Assembly (NCBI RefSeq): GCF_954871325.1
Contig: NC_088776.1
Location: 62,272,954 to 62,336,953, forward strand
Direction: 5' to 3'
Origin: Gordionus sp. m RMFG-2023
Lineage: Eukaryota > Nematomorpha > Gordioida > Chordodea > Parachordodidae
Length of the DNA stretch: 64,000 nucleotides
Positions within the stretch are counted from its first letter, which is position 1. Each line of letters begins with the position of its first letter. A program made the position numbers and the translations under genes. A model generated the notes under the pieces. That model did no database searches, was not told where the DNA came from, and saw only the letters and a list, made by a program, of their open reading frames with translations. Below are positions 1 through 9,977 of the stretch, in pieces.

Positions 1-115
1 TGCAAATCCTTAAGATTTTCCTCAAGGTGACACAAATGGTCCAACATCTATTATCTAAATCTTGAGGTTTAGGTAATATTTTTCTTGATAAAATAGTGAG
101 TTAGTCGCTTTGGAA
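1..115. mobile_element. Palindromic MITE, copy 1 (cut by window start)
   Basis: This is one half of a small non-coding inverted-repeat element. It matches the right half of the copy at 50.1 kb: a central stretch with CAACATCTATTATC, then AAATCTTGAGG, then GATAAAATAGTGAGTTAG, which corresponds to GTAAAATATTGAGTTAGCC in the younger copy. The left half lies outside the window. The copy is clearly diverged and has no coding capacity. The superfamily is not determined because no target duplication can be seen. Confidence 0.55.
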
Positions 116-790
116 TATTATAGATATTCCTTGTTTGCTGACGTGGGAATGCGGATATGGCAAGACCTAATTGTAATGGTTCGTCTATAAAATTTTCCTA
201 TTATACAAAAACCAAATTTTAAGATTAAGAGATAAAAATCCCCCCCCCCCCTAAAGATCGATATAAAAATGTATTACAAATCATGAATTCGGATTATATT
301 ACACATTTATAAAATATATATTACATTATATATATGTATACATCCACATAAAAAGAAAAGTGATTTTTTTAAAAAATATTAATCGAATCCAAATGCCGAT
401 ATAATAAAATAAATTAAATATATATATATTGCTATACTAATAATATACCTAAAATAGATAACCTAAATATTAAAATATATAAATATAATATGGTATTACA
501 CTTTTTTTAAAAGAAAAATAAATATGAGCAAACAAAGATGATTATTCGCAATCTGTATTAAATGGAAAAAATAGTGTTATTTAAATGGCTCGATTTGGCC
601 AATTTTAAATTAAGATTTTTAGCCAATAAAGAAATCTCCAGGGTTTGCAGGATATTTTTTGCTAATATATTGGGTTAGAGCCATTTTCCAGCCGACAACA
701 CTAAGGAAGGAGAAGTCGTGAGAAACACTTGTAAATTTTTTCTAGAATCACAAATTTATTGAGATTTAGTCTACCCCCTCCCCTTAAAGA

Positions 791-794
791 GAAA

Positions 795-862
<68 letters not shown>

Positions 863-866
863 AAAA
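791..866. repeat. (GAAA)n microsatellite
   Basis: An almost pure GAAA array of about 75 bp lies next to the 3' (C-terminal) end of LINE copy C, which reads on the minus strand. It may mark the 3' end of that element, but this is inference. Confidence 0.95.
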
Positions 867-869
867 AGA

Positions 870-3070
870 TAGAATGAAATAAAGAAATCTCTTCTCTTCT
901 ATTCTCAATTAATTTTAAAATATTAGCGATTGGGCAGCGAGATTACCTAGAACATATAATGTTTAAGGGAGATAGAGATAAAGACAAACGAATTTAATAG
1001 GGACCCATATCTATTAAACCTTTTGACCACTTGGAGCTACATTACAATTAGGAAATGAGGAAACTCTTATATCGCCGCGTCAAGATGTTAAAGTGCCATC
1101 AGGACGTTTGCCACCCTCATTTAAAGGATCTTAGAGCTCCAACCTATCGGAAAAATCGAAGAAATCAAAATTCGCCAATCAACCCATTATGAGTGTTGCA
1201 GGGTAAAAAGTAATAGAAGATTTTTTATGGCCGAAAAAACAGTGCCTGCCTACCAAATCAGTTTGCCTGTCTACTACGTGTAGCATTAACAGAAAAAATA
1301 AGGTAACCTATTCCATGGCCATCTTCTTATTACTAGGAAACTGCTAACCATTCGTGGCTTTTTAGCATTTTTTTATGAGTTTCTAAGTAAATGAAGCTGT
1401 TATATCTATCAGGTGGAAACTTAGTTTAAAAAAAACACATTATGACATAGGACTAAGGAAGCTATTAAATAGCTGAAAATGGGGATGATGGGAAACTTAG
1501 AGAACTTAAAGTGAGCCAAGATTGTTTGGCCTAATGGAGAAATGGATAACTCCTTTACTTAACGGGCAAAGAAACGAGGAAACAATTAAAATCTATAAAA
1601 TATTAAGGTTAATAAGAGATATTGGATGAAATGTTTAAATTGAATTTCGAAGAAATTTGGAAAAGATTTAAAGATCGTGCAAGGTGAGGAAGATTGTTCA
1701 GGGAACTAAAAAGAGAATTTAATCAAGTTGCCTAAAAGTAGCTGAAGAAGCGATAGGAAAAATAAAGTGAGAGATAATATATACTATTTATTGAGGGAGG
1801 ATATCTCAATTCTTTTTCCCTATTTAAGGCATGGCCAATTCTATGGGTCTCAAAATCAACATGTTCAAAAATTAAAATGACGTTGGGTAAAGGACTCAAG
1901 ATACCATAAATCTAAATTAATCTTTAAATTTTTGATCAAGTCATGATGTTTTTCTAAAGTAAGGAACCAAGGACCTAAAGAATAGGTTTGCTAGATTTCT
2001 TCTTGGGAAATTAAAGTAAACTTTCCATATTTTAGTAACGAGAAAAATTCATAGCGAGAGAGTTCTGAAAATTAACATGTTTAGGAAAGTGTTAAGAAAG
2101 AAAACAGGAACGTATTCCTATGGATACTTGTCTAAGATAATTTTACTAGTCTCATTATTTATAAAATGAGTGGAGGTCACTCGATAACCAACCCTAATCA
2201 AGAGGGAGGGGGAATACGCATTTGAACGAATTTTGTTTCCCATGATCCTGGCAACTAATTAGTTGAAACACAACAGCTATGAATCTAATAGCACCGTCTA
2301 GCTTGGTCAATAATGACAGGCGTGCATCAAAAATAATAGGACGTATAAGAGGCACTCGCTCTTACGAGGATATTATTACTATAATTCAGTAAAAGATTTT
2401 AGCGTAGGGTTCAATAAAATCAGCATCAACGCGGAACGGATAGAACCTGGTCTGAAAATTGTCTAAACCACTTATCGCCCCTTTGGACTTCACCTCATCC
2501 CAAGTAAAGGGAATAAGAGAGGAACTATGGGAATGAAAATAATGAGAAGTCAATGGACGCTTTTTTTGTTCCAAAGTATTCAAATTATTTTATGTAACTT
2601 TCCTTCTCATCATGATAAGTTAAAATTCGAGCAGCAATACTGATATCACCAAAGGTTTCAGAGCAGAAATACTAATATCACCAAAAGGTCTCATTTTTTT
2701 TTTGTTAGAGATCAATTTGGCTGTGTAGAGTGTTAGTATTCAAAGAATAAAATGAGGGTTTATTATTGGCGAAATTGAACACAGAAAATGATAAATAGCT
2801 TAAATTCCACAAGCAAAAACTAATTAGATACAATCATAAAGGTGCAGAAAATGTGAATTAAAATTGTTATAGGAGAGATGTGAGCTTTGAAATAGTTTCT
2901 AGGGCAGATATAGATAGAATTGGAGGCTTATGAGTAATAAGAAATAAGTAACCTGAACTTGATGAACTACAGATACGGACTGGGGTCATATAAGTAGATC
3001 TAATAAAAATCTGGAAGGGAAGAGGGAGGAAGTTTTCTAGAGCTAAAGCATGGGGGTGGAACAATATTTT
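870..3070 (-). mobile_element. REL-type LINE, copy C (decayed)
   Basis: This is a degenerate non-LTR retrotransposon read on the minus strand, recognised by matching copy A in order. At about 2880-3064 is an N-terminal stretch (LENFLPLPFQIFIRS). At about 2600-2690 is FGDISIAARIL, matching GDISCAA in copy A. At 2386-2583 are HSHSSSLIPFTWDEV and GAISGLDNF, matching HPHASSPIYFTCDEV and GRLDGF just before the RT core. At about 1215-1310 is TDLVGRHCFFGHKKSS, matching the C-terminal zinc-binding VDPFSRHCFSC. At about 1095-1140 is GGKRPDGTLTS, the KRPDG nuclease motif. At about 900-965 is YVLGNLAAQSLIF, matching TVLGNPGPQFLKF. The frames are scattered by many indels, and the RT core (1300-2380) is hardly readable. 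No N-terminal zinc finger was found, so the 5' end is probably lost. A near-duplicate of about 35 bp (GGTGATATTAGTATTTCTGC and GGTGATATCAGTATTGCTGC on the minus strand) lies at 2637-2692. Confidence 0.72.
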
Positions 3071-3289
3071 TCTTGAATCTTTATTGAAAGGAAATGACTT
3101 TAAAGCAAATATGGCAACATACCATAACCAAATTTTCTAAAAAAAATCACATATTAAAACCAACACATTTCATTATGTTAATGTATATTCTTCAAAAATT
3201 CCTTTATAATAAATATGGTTTAAAAAAACTTATGTAAATACTCTTTTGGGGTTTGATAGGCCAAATTCTGTTACAATTGTCTTATGTTT

Positions 3290-3495
3290 TAAAAACTAAA
3301 CAGCTCAATTTAAGTCATTTAAAAAACGCTCAATTCAATATTTTAGCCATAAAAACAATAATTAAGCCTTAAGTTTGCTAATTAAATGTGCAAAGCACTG
3401 TGTCATCTATAATCTAGATCTTTAGGCTTGTGTAATATTTTGATGGATAAAATATTGGCATTTTTGAAATAGGCACAAATTATGCCACAACACTA
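3290..3495. mobile_element. Palindromic MITE, copy 2
   Basis: A diverged copy of the palindromic MITE family. The left arm contains CAGCTCAATTTAAGTCATTT and CAATTCAATATTTTAGCC. The centre contains GTGTCATCTATAATCTAGAT and TTTAGGCTTGTGTAATATTT. The right arm reads GGATAAAATATTGGCATTTT and ends in CAACACTA. The order and spacing match the copies at 48.5 and 50.1 kb. There is no coding sequence. Confidence 0.55.
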
Positions 3496-4028
3496 ATTTT
3501 ATGATAAATTTAATTAAGTTACTATAAATTTGAGATCACAATAAATTTTTATTTCCAAGTATTAACTTTATTATAATTGGGTTCTATAAACTCCACAAAA
3601 TTACTGAATGGTAAAAGGATATTGTAAAACTATAAATTAAGAGTATTTGTCTGATGCATTACTTTTTAAAATTCTGTGGCATGAAGAAGAAAAAATAATG
3701 TGCGGCCAATGACAATATTACCTACCAACCTAATTAACTAAAATTAGTATAAAAAATGGAATCAAAATTATAATAACTCCTTACATACATTTTACCACCA
3801 GGCTCTTCTTATATTATTAAAATTATGATAACATTTCCCTACCTGCCAAATTTGAGATCTGCAAGTCAGTTCAAAAACTGAGAAATGGGCCAAAAAATGG
3901 TATGAATTTAAAATCGTACCACAGGCCAAGATATTTTCAGACTTATAATAATATTTTAAAATTTGGGTCAGGCTTTATGATTTTAATTATGATTATTTAT
4001 TCAGTTTTTTTTGGCCCAAGGCAAATCT

Positions 4029-4912
4029 GAAATTTTTTATTTTTTGGCCCAGGCCCAAAATTTTTAATTAAAATATAATTCAAACACACTTTTATGAGGA
4101 TAAATGATAAAATTATTAATTGATTTGAATAGAAAATTCAAGATATCTATCATTCTATTTTGCCAAAACATTTGGTATATAAGCTAAAACTGATTCTCTA
4201 GAAATCTTATAAGCCTATTTTTTTTGAAGGATATCAAAATTAAAAAGAGATTTGCCTCAAATACAAGAATTTAATTTAGGTGAAACATTTTCAATAATCA
4301 AAGCTGAAATTTTTTATATTTTGGCCCATGCCCAAAATTTTTAATTAAAATATAATTCAAACACACTTTTATGAGGATAAATGAAATAAATTATTGATTG
4401 CTTTGAATAGAAAATTTTAGATATCTATCATTCTATTTTGCCAAAACATTATTTTCAATGAAAATTTGCAAGATTCTACCTAGTGTTATAAGGTAAAACT
4501 GAATTCTCTGGAAATCTTATAAGCCTATTTTTTTAAGGATATCAAAATTAAAAAGAGATTTGCCTCAAATACAAGATTATTAACTTAGGTGAAACATTTT
4601 CAATAATCAAAGCTGAAATTTTTTATATTTTGGCCCAGGCCCAAAATTTTTAATTAAAATATAATTCAACACACTTTTATGAAGATAAATGAAATAAAAT
4701 TATTAATTGCTTTGAATAGAAAATTATAAATATCTATCATTCTATTTTATCAAAACATTATTTTCAATGAAAATTTGTGAGATACTACCTGGTGGTATAA
4801 GCTAAAACTGAATTCTCTGGAAACCTTATAAAGCCTATTTTTTTTAAAGGATATCAAAATTAAAATGAGATTTGCCTTAAATATAAGAATTTAATTTAGG
4901 TGAAACATTTTT
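4029..4912. repeat. Three-unit tandem repeat, period about 280-310 bp
   Basis: Three direct units start at about 4029, 4306 and 4615. Each opens with GAAATTTTTTAT.TTTTGGCCC and CCCAAAATTTTTAATTAAAA, continues through TATCTATCATTCTATTTTG and CTTATAAGCCTA, and closes with TTAGGTGAAACATTTT. The first unit is shorter because it lacks part of the stretch after CAAAACATT (ATTTTCAATGAAAATTTG in units 2 and 3). The units are similar but not identical, so the array is not very recent. No coding potential is seen. Sequence just upstream (3880-4028) shares the GGCCCAAGG-type words and may be a degraded extra unit. Confidence 0.85.
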
Positions 4913-5215
4913 AAAAATATGAATAAAATTAATTGCTTATTTATGGCAATCAATAAATTTTGATTATCTTACAAAAAAAAAAATAAGTAGGATAAATTTA
5001 ACTTAAACTAACATCAGATAAAGTATGGGCTGATATTTAGGCTTTCATTCTAGATATAAAATGTGGTCTATCAGTATGGGAGGGAGGGGGCAATATGTGA
5101 CAACCTCTAGTGTAGGTGATAAAATATGAGATTTATTTATTTATTTTAAAAAATATATATATTTATTAAATTTTAAAAATTAAATTATAAATAACAATAT
5201 ATAAAACTATATTAA

Positions 5216-5425
5216 CCCTTTCGCGCCAAGCGAGATCATTTGTCATCAAAATTTTGAATCAATTAATTTTTATATTTAAAGAAAATTGTTGGTATTTAGA
5301 GATATTAATTTATAAAACAATATTTATTATTTTATATTTTATCATCAACCTGTCAAAATCATTATTTTATTATATAAAAGTAAAAGTATTTTTTGTTCGT
5401 GGAAAATATTCCAGGCACGAAAGGG
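5216..5425. mobile_element. piggyBac-type MITE flanked by TTAA
   Basis: A 210-bp non-autonomous element. The left terminus is CCCTTTCGCGCC and the right terminus, read inward on the other strand, is CCCTTTCGTGCC, a 12-bp inverted repeat with one mismatch. Both ends are flanked directly by TTAA (5212-5215 and 5426-5429), the target duplication used by the piggyBac superfamily, whose termini typically begin CCC. The interior is AT-rich and carries no transposase. A 70-codon open stretch across it is accidental. The well-kept ends suggest the insertion is younger than most elements here. Confidence 0.85.
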
Positions 5426-5429
5426 TTAA

Positions 5430-6645
5430 AAAATGCAAAAAAACATGTAAACAATTTAAAGGATAACAAATATAAAAACTATATTTAAAAAAAAACATTG
5501 GGGGGGGGGGGAATCTGATTGAGATTAGATGAAACTAATATAGTAGTTGCTTTGGAATAAGGGAATTTGGGTTAATTTCAAAATTTTCTTAATCTTTACC
5601 TAGGGTGTCTCAAGACCCATTGGTAGAAATAATTATTAAAATAAAGTGAAAATCTGAAATTTCATGGTATTCTATTTATTGACCTTCATTAATGATTGGA
5701 TCAATGTTTGGGTTAGAGGAAAACTAGAAGAAACAAATGAAATCCCAACTAGTTAATAAAATCAATTTTTTTAAAAATAAATATTTATTCAGAATAGGAT
5801 TTTTTGTTTAAATATGTAAAATATACTTATAACCAGAATTCAAAGCTCTCACCCATTAAGTAACCTACTGAAATTTCAATGACACCATATTGTACATACA
5901 CTAAGGTTAGAGGGCTACATAAAAGGTTTTCATTACATTATAATTAAATACATTAATGATCATTTCTTTTCTTTATATTTCTTTCTTAAATAATAGCTTA
6001 GTATACTGTAAATAATGATCTACTGATACATTCAAATCATGTCTCAATATAATAAATTACAATATTTACCTTTAAAAATATATTAAGAATTTACGAAAGT
6101 CAAATCAGATAAAATGTTATAAGCCAAATAAAAAAAATATCGTATTTATAAATATTTGGCTGATATCATCATGATAAATCAATATTATCGATCCAAGAAA
6201 ACAGGATAGAAACCTCTGCCCAAGACTAGGTAAAATATGGAGTTTAAATTAGTATTCCTTTTCAAAATTTTAATATATAAGATGTTAGATTATTCAAATA
6301 TTTTACTATATTTTTTTTTGATCAGAAATTAACTATTATTTTATATGTATTCAAGTAACATAAGTTAATCTAAACTTTATATTTTACATCAATGACCGAC
6401 CTAGCATTTTTCTTACTTATTTTTTAATTTGAATATCAATTTCTACATTTAAATATCAATATTTTAAGTGTTAGAAAATTTAATATTATATATATATATA
6501 TATAATCTTTTTTTAAAAAAAAGATAGTGATTTGATTGATGCAAAATTAACTAATATAAAAATAAATTAAATATGTCATAATTTTATTGTAATTGAATAA
6601 TAAAATATAATATAACAAATGGAATATATTTATTTATAATTAAAA
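5430..6645. other. AT-rich spacer, nothing recognised
   Basis: Apart from a G run at 5500-5511 and a TA run near 6488-6504, I see no gene, RNA gene or repeat family here. Confidence 0.5.
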
Positions 6646-7300
6646 TTAGCCGTTAATAATAAAAATTTTTTCTAAGATATTATCATTCAAACATCCACGT
6701 CTTTCAGTAAATACATGTTTAGCTTTACTGGATAAGCGCTCCACAGGAGCGCTATATGGCAAAGGTGTGTTATATTCAATAAATATTTTTTTTTTAATTC
6801 ACACAAGTATTAAAAATGTTGGTAAGCGGAATAATTATCCGGAAAAAAAAATCCTCAATAATAATTCTTAGAAAATAATTCCCTGGAATTAATTTTCTTT
6901 TAATTTTTAATTATTTTATTTGATGATTTTTATTTAGTAGATATATTATATAGATATTTTACTCCTATTTTATTTTTGTAATTTTTATTTCTTAATTTTT
7001 TTCTAAAAATTATTTTTCTAGATTCAAAAATATTAATTAAATCATCATTTGAATTAAAGAAATTTGTGAAAAATCTTTTTCAAGCTTTTGTATGTGGTTG
7101 ATTCTGTAGATTTTTTAAATGTGCAATTAACCTTTCTTTTACCATTAGAATTTGTGACAGATTAATATAAGATCAATTTAGCTTACATTTTGTGTGTGAA
7201 TTATTGCTGCTAATATGTTACTGCCAACATACAGTAAAATAAATCTATATTAATAAATTATAATTAATTTATTATTAAATAAGTCTTCATTCATATAAAT
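6646..7300 (-). pseudogene. hAT transposase remnant (C-terminal dimerisation domain)
   Basis: On the minus strand, about 6646-6800 reads KKIFIEYNTPLPYSAPVERL followed by SSKAKHVFTERRGCLND and NILEKIFIING, then a stop codon at 6646-6648. This is the C-terminal dimerisation domain of hAT transposases: the family hallmark is a run like NTPLPSSAPVERLFS followed by RRxxLxDxxxEK. A stop (TGA) lies in frame just upstream of KKIF, so the gene is broken. Shorter coding-looking pieces continue upstream on the same strand to about 7300 (for example NDDLINIFESRK near 7020-7060). No terminal inverted repeats were found around it, so this is a fossil of an autonomous hAT element rather than a complete one. 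The family assignment of the 6646-6800 part is firm. The upstream extent is inferred. Confidence 0.8.
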
Positions 7301-8400
7301 CAAATATCTGCAAAACTCAGCATTTTCAAATTTTACAATCAGGCCTAGCCCATTATCTGTATGATATTTATATTTGGGTAATATCATAAATAAATAATTT
7401 AATATTGTATTTAGACTTGTAACGTTCTAGAATCACTCATGTTTTAAAATCACTCTTTTTGGCCTGTGAGTAAATTTAATAATCCTTCTTTTATTATAAT
7501 GTAATTACATACCTGAATAAGTTTACCAGTGTATCTTTAATAATGATATATTTTAAAAAATGTTTTATAATTTAATTTCATATTTTTTCTAATTTGTCAA
7601 TCAAAAAACATATATTTTCTATAAAATTAAAATATTCAAATTAGAATCAATATTTATTTCAGAAATGACAATTGATAATGAAGATAATAAATTAAATATT
7701 TGAATTTATATAACTTTTTTACATTATGAAGAATAAAAACTTCATATTATACAAAAAAATCCCAAATTTACTATGCGCAATGATAAATAATATCACCATA
7801 CACACAATGGGGAAGTTATTATGAACACTAGTAGAAGAAAAGAACTATTAAATCAGTTCACAGTGGTTGTGATTATTATATTGAAAAAATTTCACTTGAT
7901 GGCCATTTTGGTATTAACAGGACCCATAAAAAATTGTCTGATAAGTAAAATGTCTTAATTGCCATAATTAATAATATATTTTAGCTTCTGGTGGCCAAAT
8001 ATGATAGATGATAATTTTTTAAAGTTTAGTCATTTTAACTGTATAAAATTTTTTTTAATATATTTTTTATTTTATCTCATATTAATGATATGACACTATT
8101 ATATATATATATGTGACACTTGTTTTTATAAGTTATGTAATTTTCACATATTTAACCATTTAAATTATAAGTTAGTTTCTTATATCTTCTATCCTTATTA
8201 GAAGAACCATATAAAGTGGTAAATAAGCAAATTTATTAAATTATCTATTAATCTTTTTACATAAAATATATGATATATCCATTTTAGTTTATATAGTAAG
8301 GCCTCTACAATTTCAGGTTATAATTAATATTCGTTTTTTTACTTGACCTTATTCCCCATTAACCTTTTAACCACACTAAAATTAATTAACGAGATTAACA
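7301..8400. other. AT-rich spacer, nothing recognised
   Basis: No reading frame, structured RNA or inverted repeat that I can support. A short TA run lies near 8100. Confidence 0.45.
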
Positions 8401-8814
8401 TAAAATAATCATTGCATTTTTATAGAAATGTATCATGGTTTTTTTATGACTTTAATGACATTTAAAAAATATATCATCATTTAATTTTTATCATGTAGGA
8501 CCATTATTTTAATGATTGAATTTTTTAATAGTCTTTTTCTGATAAAATTCTCAAATAAAAAAAATAAGAAGAACAAAAGTGAATTATATCAATCACTTAA
8601 CAACATCTTTAAACGCTAACCAGGTTAAGCATCTATGGTCATTTTTTTATTTTGAGCTAAAGTTAGCAAAGAGAAATTATGGGTATACCTAAAAATTTTA
8701 TTGCATAATACATTAATCAAAGACTCAGTGAAAGCTTTTTATTCATTGTGAGGGGAAGGTGCGACTATATAAGAATAAATCCATTCTTTCAGAGCAAGAA
8801 AAAAGAGTCTGGTA

Positions 8815-9174
8815 CAGTGGCATAGCTACGGCGGGGGGGGGGGGGGGTTGGGTTTGGACTACCCCACAGCAAATTTTTTTTTAGAATATACGAAAAAATT
8901 CAAAAGTGACTTTATATCAAAAAACATGAATATTTATATTTTTCTTTGATGTTTGTGGAAGTATATTTTATTACTATTAATCGATTGGATAATATTATTA
9001 TAAAGTCATTGAGAATATTCTGCAACACTAATTAAAATGATCCACAATTCTAGGACTTTTATATTATAAGAAAAACAAGGGCCGAAGGCCGTCAAAGAAG
9101 GGTCTGAGGAGCTAAGCTTTCAGATTTCTATATGTATGGACCCCCACTAAGGAAAATTTTTAGCTACGCCACTG
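8815..9174. mobile_element. hAT-type MITE with 8-bp target duplication, nested in RTE copy 1
   Basis: A 360-bp non-autonomous element. The left end is CAGTGGCATAGCTACGGC, and the right end read inward is CAGTGGCGTAGCTAAAAA. The first 13 bases match apart from one mismatch. The flanks are GTCTGGTA (8807-8814) and ATCTGGTA (9175-9182), an 8-bp target duplication with one difference. CAGTGGCGTAGC ends and 8-bp duplications are typical of the hAT superfamily. A 15-G run follows the left TIR. The element interrupts the endonuclease region of an RTE LINE, so it arrived later. There is no coding sequence. Confidence 0.88.
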
Positions 9175-9337
9175 ATCTGGTAGATTAGTTGTTTATCTAT
9201 ATGCTTATGGGCCCCACTAAATGATAGAGAGGTATCAAGGAGAACTAATGAAGGAGGAATACAGCTAATCTACCAACTTACATAATAAGGATGCTAATTT
9301 CAAATTGAAATAATTATATTAGTAGGAGGCCCAAAAT

Positions 9338-9899
9338 TTGGTATTGATACTAAATTCCTTCAGTTTAAAGATCGGATTGGATATAAATGATAAGACCGTG
9401 ATTATGCCATCGTCTCATGCACTCCCTTTGGGTAATTGGATGGTAGGGGAAAGTTGGTTAAGGTGTTCTCCTCCAAATATCTTGGGGTTAACATGGATAA
9501 TAGAGGTAACCACAAAGATGAACTTAAAATCAGAATTCAAAATGCAAGAGTTGCTTTTTATAAATATTTCAAAATGTGGAAATCCAGGGAGATATCGGTT
9601 TACACTAGGTTACGAATCTTTAATCCCACCATTATTCCAATTCTCCTTTACGGGGGTGACATAAGGGAGATAACGAAGACAGAGACCTATAAACTACAGA
9701 CGTTTGTCAACAAATGTCTAAGAATAATAAATGACATCTTTTACCCCAACATTATCGCAAATGATAACCTTTGGAAGATGTCACCCCACACTCAGGTACA
9801 TGTGACCTTAAAAAAGAAGCGTCTCACCTTTTTTCCTCATATTCTGAGAAATCATGCAAATAATAGCCTGGTCCTCGAGGCCATAAATCTTATATTATA
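9338..9899 (+). pseudogene. C-terminal part of RTE-type reverse transcriptase ORF
   Basis: The 154-codon frame at 9436-9900 reads KYLGVNMDNRGNHKDELKIR, then ARVAFYKYFKMWKSREISV, then RLRIFNPTIIPILLYGGD, KLQTFVNKCLRIINDIF and KKKRLTFFPHILRNH. These match, in order, the region after the RT catalytic core in RTE-like LINE proteins: the YLG turn, KAR-AF--L--VW-S--IS--TK-R-, the LLYG motif, the CLR-I-I-W motif and the final IGH-LR segment. GLDINDKT in the other frame (about 9370-9395) matches the GL-INxxKT motif before YLG, so a frameshift lies between them. The RT catalytic residues are missing. Decayed, not functional. Confidence 0.85.
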
Positions 9900-9977
9900 G
9901 GATTTTTTAAAAATAAAAATGTTTAAATAAGGAACAGGATCTAAAGATTTTTTCCAAGAGATTTTATTTACAATCTA

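Larger units (their letters stand above)
8401..9977 (+). mobile_element. RTE-type LINE, copy 1 (internally deleted)
   Basis: A decayed non-LTR retrotransposon. The stretch 8401-9305 is collinear with 60501-61015 of copy 2, if the nested hAT element at 8815-9174 is discounted. It contains pieces of an apurinic-type endonuclease domain: LLHNTLIKDSVKAFYSL (about 8695-8750), INPFFQSKKKSLV, and RRTNEGGIQLI (about 9240-9275). The sequence then jumps to the end of the RT ORF at 9338-9899, so most of the RT is deleted. The 3' ends of both copies share AGATTTTTT followed by GAGATTTTATTTACAAT (9948-9977 and 63541-63573), which argues that they belong to one family. The total loss relative to copy 2 is more than 1.5 kb. 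Confidence 0.75.
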
